A DNA stretch of 6,227 nt, from positions 1-6,227 of the forward strand of contig JAISYY010000030.1 of assembly GCA_031269635.1 (NCBI GenBank), in the 5' to 3' direction. The notes under the pieces are model-generated. The model made no database searches. It saw nothing but the letters and a program-made list of their open reading frames with translations, and was not told the DNA's origin. The stretch's first letter is position 1, and every line of letters starts with the position of its first letter. A program made the translations under genes and the position numbers. This DNA is from Tannerella sp. (GTDB taxonomy: Bacteria; Bacteroidota; Bacteroidia; Bacteroidales; Tannerellaceae). Below are positions 1 through 6,227 of the stretch, piece by piece.

Positions 1-6
1 GTTTTC

Positions 7-1665
7 TCAACGTTTACTGCAATTTATCACTAGTTGACGTTTGGACGGTTTGATACGGAACACGCTGTTATCTGTCTTTTCCACAAGGCCTTTTTCGCAT
101 ACTATACTGTAGTTAAAACCATTCCATGAAGCCTTAATCCGATTGTTTTCGACAGACTGGAACGGGAGTTCGGACTTCGGAGCCGTCACAAGTTCCAAAG
201 ACCAGTCAGCGCCGCCCTTTGTACAAACCATTTCAAAGCGGTCTTCGTAAAAAACAATCTGGAATGTCTGTTTCGAGACTGTCGAAAACTCTACCTGCAA
301 CACATTATCCGGAAGTTCGGATACAACCGGCGCATTTACAGCCGGATGATTTCCGTCCTTATCCGTCAAACGCAGTCCCGCCTTTTCGTCCGTTGAACTC
401 CAGAAGAAACCGTCGACAAACGGCAAAGTCGTGTAAACACACTGTGTCGATCTGCCGGCTTTGGTCAGGTAATCCGATTCCATGCGTTCGTCGAACAGAT
501 GGATGTCGCGAAAACGGAACGCATCGCCTTCCCATACCAGGTTGGCACGGTAGAAACGACTGTTGTACCAGACCGTTTTGTTGCCCTGATCCCGGTAATC
601 GGTCAGAGCGGTGACGGCGGTAGCGGGCGTCAGCGAATAGTTTTCGCGGAACCAGCGACCGGAAGTTTCCAATGTTTCTATGCGTACCTTGCCCTGTTTG
701 CGTAGCGAGTCGAGCAGCGGGTTTTGTATTTCCAGCCCTTTTTTCATCTGCGCCCAGGTGAAGGAATTTTCCTGTCCCGCCTGCACGTAGTTGAACGCAA
801 GGCAAGGTTCGTCGAATATCGAGCGGAAAAACCATTCGACCCAGCGACGTTCGCCGCCGCCGCCATTATGCCCCTGATACACGGGTTCCAGCGAAATGAC
901 ATGCTGCGCTCTGCCTCCCAAACCTGCTTCATACTGGTAAATCGGGTCGCTGCCCAACATGCGGAAGACAGGGACGGGGATCTGTCCCGCTTCGGTCTGC
1001 GCCGGCATGTAAGCGTTTTTCCGGCTGGGGTAGTATGCCTGATTCCAGTAGCCGCCCCAGAGCGTGTAACCGTCGGTGCCGACCTGGTCCTTGCAGTTGC
1101 ACGAGGCGATGATATGATACCGGTCATACAGATAGCCCAGCGTATGGGCGTCGATAAACCACGAACCGACCGAAGCGGGATATTTCCCGAATACGGATTT
1201 GAATTTTTCCATATACACGTCCACCAACTTTTCCCGTTCTTCGGGAGTATAGCCCGTTGCAAAACCCACGTCGGCATGCCAGTCCCACGGGAAACGTCCG
1301 CGCCAGGTCATACCGGCCGCTTCGACATGCGGTTGCGTGATTTCCCACCATGCACCGACTTCGGAGCCTTCGACGAGTTCGTTTTTCAGCAGTTCCTGGT
1401 ATTTGGGATTCAGCAGGGCGTCGTACTGCAACAGGAAAGTGCCCGGCAACCGGTATTGCTGCAACTGCTTCACCTGCTCGACTACCGTTTCGTAAAGCTC
1501 ATCCTGCATCAGGCCGGGGTCGTCGGTACGCGGCTCCAGTTGCCGGATAAAATTGATGATATTGACAATGCGCGGCGCTCCGGATACGGCCTGCTCCGCT
1601 TTCGGCGTTGCCGTACATCCTGATCCGGCGTACAACAGGACAGCGGCGGCTATCACGCCGCTCAT
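7..1665 (-). CDS. Exported protein of unknown function; putative carbohydrate-active deformed-barrel enzyme, probable lipoprotein
   Basis: From the ATG at 1665 the product has 552 residues. I do not recognise a characterised homologue. Residues 1-17 form a hydrophobic signal ending in AGSGC (Cys17), a loose lipobox with Gly at -3. About 30-330 reads like a NodB/GH57/GH38-type barrel: a strand (PRIVNIINF), then LPGTFLLQYDAL, EVGAWWEITQPH (102-113), PWDWHADVGF (126-135), FGKYPASVGSWFIDAHT (159-175) and SLEPVYQGHNGGGGERRW (258-275). The canonical NodB TFDD motif is absent, so deacetylase activity is not implied. Asp128, His130, Asp132, Asp172 and His174 are plausible metal or catalytic residues (inference). 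The remainder, about 358-552, is beta-rich and may be a C-terminal sandwich. It may correspond to the DUF3863/DUF3864 pair of Bacteroidota; this is recalled, not checked. The four Gly codons are an exact GGC run (853-864). The frame is open upstream to a GTG at 1728 and a TTG at 1761, but the TTG lies within ten bases of the terminator. The ATG signal lacks any Lys or Arg, which is odd (see findings). The stop is TGA at 7-9. Confidence 0.85.
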   Translation of the reverse strand: MSGVIAAAVLLYAGSGCTATPKAEQAVSGAPRIVNIINFIRQLEPRTDDPGLMQDELYETVVEQVKQLQQYRLPGTFLLQYDALLNPKYQELLKNELVEGSEVGAWWEITQPHVEAAGMTWRGRFPWDWHADVGFATGYTPEEREKLVDVYMEKFKSVFGKYPASVGSWFIDAHTLGYLYDRYHIIASCNCKDQVGTDGYTLWGGYWNQAYYPSRKNAYMPAQTEAGQIPVPVFRMLGSDPIYQYEAGLGGRAQHVISLEPVYQGHNGGGGERRWVEWFFRSIFDEPCLAFNYVQAGQENSFTWAQMKKGLEIQNPLLDSLRKQGKVRIETLETSGRWFRENYSLTPATAVTALTDYRDQGNKTVWYNSRFYRANLVWEGDAFRFRDIHLFDERMESDYLTKAGRSTQCVYTTLPFVDGFFWSSTDEKAGLRLTDKDGNHPAVNAPVVSELPDNVLQVEFSTVSKQTFQIVFYEDRFEMVCTKGGADWSLELVTAPKSELPFQSVENNRIKASWNGFNYSIVCEKGLVEKTDNSVFRIKPSKRQLVINCSKR

Positions 1666-1767
1666 AAAGATACTTTTACATGCCGATCCCTTTCGGAATA
1701 ACGGTGTTTCTGATAATAATTTTTCCACGTTCTGTGAATTTCGGAATGTTGTAGCGTGCAATAAACT
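1666..1767 (-). other. Leader region between the terminator and the ATG of the unknown exported protein
   Basis: These 102 bases are open in the frame of the downstream gene, from TTG at 1761 through GTG at 1728, so part could be coding if an alternative start is used. I find no convincing -33/-7 pair. A TATCTTTA at 1671-1664 matches seven of eight positions of TAnnTTTG but overlaps the ATG. An out-of-frame ATG followed directly by TAA lies at 1681-1676. Its position and the bases after it suggest a disturbed original start codon, described in the findings. Confidence 0.45.
1691..1747. repeat. Pair of 9-base direct repeats (TTTCGGAAT) in the leader of the unknown exported protein
   Basis: The plus-strand word TTTCGGAAT occurs at 1691-1699 and again at 1739-1747, 48 bases apart start to start, both between the terminator and the ATG. 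Within about 100 bases such a repeat is mildly unlikely by chance. It could be a pair of operator half-sites, but the flanks do not match and coincidence remains quite possible. Confidence 0.25.
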
Positions 1768-1802
1768 AAAAACGGAGCGGCGCCGGAGAGGGCCGCCCCG
1801 TT
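1768..1802 (-). terminator. Rho-independent terminator after the GH2 gene
   Basis: Read on the minus strand, AACGGGGCGGC (1802-1792) pairs with GCCGCTCCGTT (1781-1771), giving an 11-base-pair stem with a single G:U wobble. The loop is ten bases, and five U residues (1772-1768) run out of the stem's foot. On the plus strand the wobble becomes an A:C mismatch and no U tract follows, so the element acts in the minus direction only. It begins 13 bases past the GH2 stop codon. It should end the transcript carrying genes 1 and 2, leaving the downstream gene to its own promoter or to read-through. Confidence 0.88.
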
Positions 1803-1815
1803 GGGTTGACAGATG

Positions 1816-3627
1816 TTATTTTGACAGTTCGTTGATTACGTCCCGGTTGGCTTTGCGGATTTCGGCTTCGTTAATTTTGATTTTTTTGCGGTCGTATGTC
1901 ATCAAGCCGTTCACTTCGCCTTCGACGTCGGTCGTCTGGGTATATACGGCGGCGGAGAAACCGCGTTTCACCATTCCCTGAAGTTCTTTTGCGTATTTCA
2001 CGTATTCTGCCGTGACTTCCGCTTCGTTTTTGAACTGGATGTAACCCCAGTTGCGTTTGTCCCACCACAGGTGGTTTTCCAGCGCAAGGCCGATTCCGCC
2101 GTATTCGCCTAATACATTTACACGTTCGGCATCAAACAGGTACATCCTCGGTCCCGGATAGTTGTGCAGGTCTATGATATCGCCGCAGGGACGGTGGTTC
2201 CCGCCGCTTGCCGGATTTACCAGGCGGGAAGGATCGTATGCTTTCGTCCGGTTAGCGGTTTTTTCCGTGTCGAACTGTCCCCACGCCTCGTTGAAAGGAA
2301 CCCAGACGACTACCGAAGGGTTGGATATGCACAGATCCATTATTTCTTTCCATTCCTGAAGGAAGTTGTCGACAGATTCCTGCGTACGTTCCTTGTCCGT
2401 TCCCCCGTTGTATTTGTGAGATTCCCAGCGGTTTCCCAGATCGCCGCTCGGCATGTCCTGCCAGACAAGTATGCCTTCCCTGTCACAGTGATAATACCAA
2501 CGTGCCGGTTCAACTTTTACGTGTTTACGAATCATGTTAAATCCCCAGTCTTTCGTTTTCCGGATGTCGTAGAGCAACGCTTCGTCCGTCGGAGCCGTAT
2601 ATAATCCGTCCGGCCACCAGCCCTGGTCAAGCGGCCCGTACTGGAACAGGTCTTTGTCATTCAGTTGCATACGCATGAGGCCGCTTGCGTCGCGCCGGAT
2701 CGATATTTTACGGAAAGCGGCGTATGATTTCACTTCGTCAACGGTTTTACCTGACGAAGCAAGGGATATTTTCATGTCGTACAGGTACGGATTTTGCGTG
2801 TCCCACAATGTAGGATTCGGGACTGACAGACGCAGTTCGTTACCGGCCAGACCCTTTGCGGTTGCGACGACCAGGCCTTTATCTATCAGTTTTACCTCGA
2901 TAATATCGCTTGTAGTGCATTTTGAAGTAGAAACGGTAACGTTGAGCGAACCGCCTTCGATGCAGGGAATCGTTTTAACGGCAGTGATATGGTTCGCAGA
3001 GACAGGCTCCAGCCATACGGTTTGCCATATCCCCGTCACGGGGGTGTACCATATTCCTTCCGGTTTGTTCACCTGCTTGCCGCGGGGCTGGAAACCTCTG
3101 TCTGTCGGGTCCCATACGCGGACGACCAGTTTGTGTTTTGATTTTCCGGCAAGGAACGGGGTGATGTCGAACGAGAAAGGCGTATAGCCGCCTTTGTGAG
3201 AGCCGATCAGGATGTCGTTCACAAACACGTCGGCTCTCCAGTCTACCGCTCCGAAGTTAAGGACGACGTTTTTGCCTTTCCAGTTTGCCGGGACCGTAAA
3301 CTCGCGTTTGTACCAAAGTTCGTTTTGGTCGCCCACTTCTTTCATTACTCCCGAAAGGGATGATTCGATACAGAAAGGGACAAGGATTTGCCCTTCAAAA
3401 GAGGCCGGTTCTGCGGCTCCGCGTGGGGCGACGGCATATTCCCAAAGTCCGTTCAGGTTACTCCACAGACCGCGTTCAATCAGGGGACGCGGATATTCCG
3501 GCCATACGTTTTGGGGGTCAATCGTTTCCGCCCACTGAGTTTTAATTTTGTCTCCCACAGGTTTCCACTGTGCCTGCGCTCCGAACATTATCAAAAACGC
3601 GCAAATTGTTAAAAATACTTTTTCCAT
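1816..3627 (-). CDS. Glycoside hydrolase family 2 enzyme (beta-galactosidase/beta-glucuronidase-like), secreted
   Basis: This 603-residue retaining exo-glycosidase should cleave a terminal beta-linked sugar; the sugar cannot be read from sequence. Seen: a Sec signal peptide (MEKVFLTICAFLIMFGAQAQ) with a likely cut after AQA and no lipobox, so a soluble periplasmic protein is expected. A jelly-roll sugar-binding domain spans about 35-205 (WSNLNGLWEYAV, ELWYKREFTVP, VDWRADVFVND, GGYTPFSFDIT, GIWQTVWLEPV). An Ig-like domain spans about 206-305 and a TIM barrel about 310-600. The acid/base is Glu447 in WVPFNEAWGQFDT, and the nucleophile is Glu508 in NVLGEYGG. Other barrel landmarks are RKHVKVEP, CDREGILVWQDMP, LHNYPGP and YTQTTDVEGEVNGLMTYDR. 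The protein is compact and lacks the C-terminal extra domains of many GH2 enzymes. The frame is open three codons further upstream to a TTG at 3636, but the ATG at 3627 puts the signal peptide's Lys close to the N terminus and is preferred. The upstream region is AT-rich with no clear Shine-Dalgarno, as usual in Bacteroidota. A strong terminator follows the stop codon. Confidence 0.95.
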   Translation of the reverse strand: MEKVFLTICAFLIMFGAQAQWKPVGDKIKTQWAETIDPQNVWPEYPRPLIERGLWSNLNGLWEYAVAPRGAAEPASFEGQILVPFCIESSLSGVMKEVGDQNELWYKREFTVPANWKGKNVVLNFGAVDWRADVFVNDILIGSHKGGYTPFSFDITPFLAGKSKHKLVVRVWDPTDRGFQPRGKQVNKPEGIWYTPVTGIWQTVWLEPVSANHITAVKTIPCIEGGSLNVTVSTSKCTTSDIIEVKLIDKGLVVATAKGLAGNELRLSVPNPTLWDTQNPYLYDMKISLASSGKTVDEVKSYAAFRKISIRRDASGLMRMQLNDKDLFQYGPLDQGWWPDGLYTAPTDEALLYDIRKTKDWGFNMIRKHVKVEPARWYYHCDREGILVWQDMPSGDLGNRWESHKYNGGTDKERTQESVDNFLQEWKEIMDLCISNPSVVVWVPFNEAWGQFDTEKTANRTKAYDPSRLVNPASGGNHRPCGDIIDLHNYPGPRMYLFDAERVNVLGEYGGIGLALENHLWWDKRNWGYIQFKNEAEVTAEYVKYAKELQGMVKRGFSAAVYTQTTDVEGEVNGLMTYDRKKIKINEAEIRKANRDVINELSK

Positions 3628-3689
3628 AGTAATCAAAAATTAAATATAAACTAATTATTAAAATAGGATGTCTCAAAAAAACAGACGGT
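3628..3689 (-). promoter_or_regulatory. AT-rich gap upstream of the GH2 gene with a weak Bacteroidota-type promoter candidate
   Basis: This 62-base gap between the DUF4965 gene and the GH2 gene is only about one fifth G+C by hand count. On the minus strand it contains TATATTTA (3648-3641), seven of eight matches to the Bacteroides -7 element TAnnTTTG. A TTG (3676-3674) lies upstream, but the 25-base spacing is longer than the usual -33/-7 distance, and the implied leader would be only about a dozen bases. No terminator-quality hairpin is visible, so read-through from the upstream gene is the simpler model. The AT-rich run just before the ATG probably serves translation initiation, since no Shine-Dalgarno sequence is seen. 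Confidence 0.3.
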
Positions 3690-6227
3690 TTATTTTGATT
3701 TGTTTTTCAATATTTTATTTTCGAGCATCTTCATGAAGTATCCGCCGACAACCGAGCGTGCGCGGAAATTCATGGAATGGCTGTCTTTCGTGTCATGCCA
3801 GTCGCTCAGCGGTATGCGCGATACGGTTTCGTTGGCATAGGTGTGAACCGGCAGCATGATTTTGCGGAAGTCTTCGTAATCGTCCGCAAGGCAGGCGCTC
3901 CAGATGATCCAGTCTGTTTTCGTATAGTCCTTGCGGCTGTCCAGAGGCAAACCGTACCGGTTCTGTCGGGTCAGGTAATAAGCCACTTCTTTTTCCGCCA
4001 CCTGTTCCGGGAAAATGTTCAATCCGAACAGTTTGTCCCATATAAGGTTATATTTCTGGCTCCATGTACCGGGTTTGTCGAATGTCAGGCGGTAGTGGTC
4101 GCCGTCGTCAGCCATCTGCACCCACTGGCGGGCCATGTCTTTGGCGGCGTTGATGTATTTCCCGGCAGTTTCTTTTTCGCCCATCATTCCGGCGAGTTTA
4201 CCGTATCCGGCGATACCCATTATCGCTTTTATGGAAAGGTTGGCGTTGTGGGCGAAATGGCCTGCGAAATCGTCGGTACAGAGTTGATTTTCGGGGTCAA
4301 GTCCTTCCCGGAGCAGGTAGTTTGCCCACGTTGTCAACACCGGCCAGTGCTGTTCCGCATATCCGGGATTGCCTTCGACGAGGGCTATTGCTGCCGTCAG
4401 GATGAGCATGTTCCCGGCTTCTTCGACCGGCATGTCACCCCCGTATGTTTGTCCGTTCGCTATCGGGTAAGTGCCTACGTCGTGCGCCGGGAAGGGTTTG
4501 TTCCATTTGCCGCTCTCGCTGAAATAAAAAATGGGCGTCATCATTCCTTTCAGCAGGTCGGGATTGTAGATGAGGAACAGCGGGGAGGAAGGGTAAGTCA
4601 CATCTACCGTACCGATGGAGCCGTTACTAAAATTCTCTTTTGAGAGGAAGAGCAGGTTTCCCTCCCTGTCCTCGATGAGTTTGTGCGCCGAAATCGCCTG
4701 GCGGTATGCCAGGGCGCACAGTTCAGCATATTCTTTGCCGCCGGCACATGCCGCCTCGTTCATCAGGTCTGTGTCAAATGTATTGCAACGCTTCATGATG
4801 GGCAGGTAGTTTTTGCCGGCGCGTTCAAAAGCCCGGACGATGTCCGTTTGCCCGTTATGTTTCCAGTATCCCGGCTTGTTTTCATGGAAATATTGCAGGG
4901 AATAGACGTCGTCGTATCCGAGCATTACGTATCCGTCCGCCGGGGCGGATACGTTCCCGAGGTCTTCGCTGAAGGCCAAAACGGCGGCGGAACTATTTGT
5001 TTTGGTTTCCGGCGCATCCGGCAGCGCGATGCTTCCCGTTTTGATGAAATGTTCTTTCATCCCGGCATGTTCGCCGATACGTATGGCGGCATTGTCCTTC
5101 TTTTCCGAAACGAGGTAGAAATAGCCCCAGTCGATACGGACATTATCGCCTTTTTTCTGCAATACCGGCTGACCGGTTGTTCCTGTTTTTGCGAAAACGA
5201 TGTTTTCATTACCGGACAGGACGGTCTCCGTTTCCTGTTCCGGGCTGTTCACCGCCCATGCGGGCGTTGCTTCGATGTAAATCTGTACGTCGTGTTCTTT
5301 CCCGTCGGTCGGGCGTACGCGGTATGAGATGTAGTTGACAGGGGTGGACAGCAGGTCGAGGTCGTCCATTAACAGGGGCGAAGTGAAAACGACGTCCAGC
5401 GCTACCGGCCCGCAGGCAAACGTATAATGCGTCCGGGTCGGCAGGACATTGACGGATTCCTGCCGGGCAGCCGTTTTAAAGGTAATCGCCTGTTCGTTCT
5501 TGAGATACAGTCCGAAGTCCGTATATCCGCCACCGGTACGGTTATGGCAGTGTGCGGCGATTACGTTTTTCCCCGGCCGGAGCGTCTTCAGCACATCCCC
5601 GGACAGTTCCTTCATTACGTTGTAGTTCCAGGCGTAACCGGTCGTTACGACTTGTATGCCGTTTATGTAGAGTTCAAAAATATCGTCGTGCGAATATTCG
5701 AGGACGACAGGTGAGCGGGAACAGTCATCGTCGAGGTCGAACGTACGGCGCACCCAGATGTCCGCGCTTTCCCACGGTGTGGAGAGGTTTCCCATTCCGG
5801 GAGTGCCGAAGGCGGCTTTCCCCCGTTTCCATGACCGGTCGTCGTATGCGGTATCCGTCCATTTCCCGTCCGGCTTATTTTCGGTATATGCCGCGTCCCA
5901 GCGTTCGGTGGCAGCGGTTGGCAGGAGCGTTTTCAGCGGCGCTTCAGCTACGCCCATAAAGCGGTACGGCGTGCCGTCCACGCGGAGCGCGCCGATCAGC
6001 GGGTATTTGGCTCCTGTCCAGTGACGCACGACGTCGTCATATAAACGATCCGTAAACGACCATGCGCTTGTGTACGGATCTATTGTAATCAGCGGACAGG
6101 CTGGCGCCCGGAGCGTGTTTTTCGCATCCGGCTCGAATATGCCGGACGAAGGAGACAGATGGCATCCGTATAACAGTCCTGAAACTAAAACGACTGTAAC
6201 GAACAGGGGAAAAAAGAGATTTTTCAT
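3690..6227 (-). CDS. Exported lipoprotein of the glutaminase A-like DUF4965/DUF1793 family
   Basis: This 845-residue protein is probably a periplasmic or outer-membrane-anchored hydrolase. The family is usually labelled glutaminase because of fungal GtaA, but the bacterial substrate is unproven. Seen: a lipoprotein signal with a charged start (MKN), a hydrophobic core and lipobox LLYGC (Cys22), with no acidic surface-export motif just after the Cys. Next comes a DUF4964-like segment at about 38-95 (RAPACPLITIDPY, FTDRLYDDVVRHWTG). A beta-sandwich module follows at about 105-248 (DDRSWKRGKAAFGTPG, HDDIFELYING, NVIAAHCHNRTGG). DUF5127 spans about 255-475, DUF4965 about 480-655 (DVTYPSSPLFLIYNP, HDVGTYPIANGQTYGGDMP, EEAGNML) and DUF1793 about 656-838 (DDFAGHFAHNANLSIKAI, YTKTDWIIWSA). 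The C-terminal half belongs to the alpha/alpha-barrel type of fold shared with many glycosidases, so a sugar substrate is a fair alternative. Acidic residues in VEEAGN (602-603) and TDDF (652-653) are catalytic candidates by inference only. The ATG is the final three bases of the window; length and domain set look complete. It lies 62 bases upstream of the GH2 gene in the same direction, so co-transcription is likely. Confidence 0.93.
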   Translation of the reverse strand: MKNLFFPLFVTVVLVSGLLYGCHLSPSSGIFEPDAKNTLRAPACPLITIDPYTSAWSFTDRLYDDVVRHWTGAKYPLIGALRVDGTPYRFMGVAEAPLKTLLPTAATERWDAAYTENKPDGKWTDTAYDDRSWKRGKAAFGTPGMGNLSTPWESADIWVRRTFDLDDDCSRSPVVLEYSHDDIFELYINGIQVVTTGYAWNYNVMKELSGDVLKTLRPGKNVIAAHCHNRTGGGYTDFGLYLKNEQAITFKTAARQESVNVLPTRTHYTFACGPVALDVVFTSPLLMDDLDLLSTPVNYISYRVRPTDGKEHDVQIYIEATPAWAVNSPEQETETVLSGNENIVFAKTGTTGQPVLQKKGDNVRIDWGYFYLVSEKKDNAAIRIGEHAGMKEHFIKTGSIALPDAPETKTNSSAAVLAFSEDLGNVSAPADGYVMLGYDDVYSLQYFHENKPGYWKHNGQTDIVRAFERAGKNYLPIMKRCNTFDTDLMNEAACAGGKEYAELCALAYRQAISAHKLIEDREGNLLFLSKENFSNGSIGTVDVTYPSSPLFLIYNPDLLKGMMTPIFYFSESGKWNKPFPAHDVGTYPIANGQTYGGDMPVEEAGNMLILTAAIALVEGNPGYAEQHWPVLTTWANYLLREGLDPENQLCTDDFAGHFAHNANLSIKAIMGIAGYGKLAGMMGEKETAGKYINAAKDMARQWVQMADDGDHYRLTFDKPGTWSQKYNLIWDKLFGLNIFPEQVAEKEVAYYLTRQNRYGLPLDSRKDYTKTDWIIWSACLADDYEDFRKIMLPVHTYANETVSRIPLSDWHDTKDSHSMNFRARSVVGGYFMKMLENKILKNKSK

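Noticed and set aside
853..864. (GCC)4 trinucleotide run as a possible variable repeat
   Set aside because: Four copies encoding Gly-Gly-Gly-Gly in a conserved-looking loop are too short to suggest phase variation, and changes would not shift the frame.
724..1623. 299-codon open frame on the plus strand opposite the unknown lipoprotein gene
   Set aside because: It lies wholly inside a well-supported minus-strand gene. Its translation has no recognisable domain or export signal, and its openness follows from the codon bias of the real gene.
1666..1761. N-terminal extension of the third gene to the TTG at 1761
   Set aside because: The TTG is within ten bases of the terminator's U run, so an independent transcript could hardly include it with a leader. 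The extension is polar and looks like untranslated sequence that happens to be open.
3628..3636. TTG start three codons upstream of the GH2 ATG
   Set aside because: It adds only Met-Ile-Thr before a signal peptide that is already ideal from the ATG at 3627; nothing supports TTG use.
3661..3700. Possible terminator between the DUF4965 and GH2 genes
   Set aside because: There is a T run on the minus strand (3681-3675), but the only pairing around it is a four-base GTCT/AGAC stem with the T run in the loop, too weak for termination.
3777..4643. 288-codon open frame on the plus strand opposite the DUF4965 gene
   Set aside because: It is antisense to conserved DUF4965/DUF1793 motifs and has no family resemblance; a shadow frame. 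The same holds for 4683-5327 and the other plus-strand frames.

Overview
The window carries three complete genes, all on the minus strand and reading from the right edge to the left, plus two short intergenic gaps. It contains no RNA gene, mobile element, CRISPR array or long non-coding stretch. The style points to a Bacteroidota organism, most likely Bacteroidales. Reasons: the domain architecture of the first gene (DUF4964, DUF5127, DUF4965, DUF1793) is abundant there; all three products begin with export signals; AT-rich start regions lack a clear Shine-Dalgarno sequence; and secreted carbohydrate-active enzymes are clustered. Coding G+C looks close to one half by eye, rather high for Bacteroides itself, so genera such as Parabacteroides or relatives are possible. 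That placement is inference.

Layout in order of transcription. (1) 6227 to 3690: an 845-residue lipoprotein of the so-called glutaminase A / DUF4965 family, with a beta-sandwich module inserted near the N terminus. Its ATG is the last base triplet of the window, so its promoter is outside. (2) 3627 to 1816: a 603-residue glycoside hydrolase family 2 enzyme with a Sec signal peptide and both catalytic glutamates intact. The 62-base gap between genes 1 and 2 is very AT-rich and holds at best a weak promoter. (3) A strong rho-independent terminator at 1768-1802. (4) 1665 to 7: an exported, probably lipid-anchored protein of unknown function with hints of a NodB/GH57-like deformed barrel and a C-terminal beta-rich domain.

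Together they look like the enzyme part of a polysaccharide utilisation locus or a similar glycan-scavenging cluster. A GH2 exo-glycosidase trims non-reducing-end sugars, and two less understood exported proteins act on the same or a neighbouring substrate in the periplasm or at the outer membrane. No SusC/SusD pair, regulator or transporter is visible, so the substrate cannot be named.

The most interesting local signal is at the start of gene 3. The annotated-looking ATG leaves a signal peptide without a positive charge. One base inserted after an upstream ATG (ATG-T-AAA-AGT) separates it from an ideal lipoprotein signal starting MKSIF. This is either a real start-site mutation or a sequence error. 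The window shows no clear sign of a wholly new system. The least characterised element is the gene 3 product.
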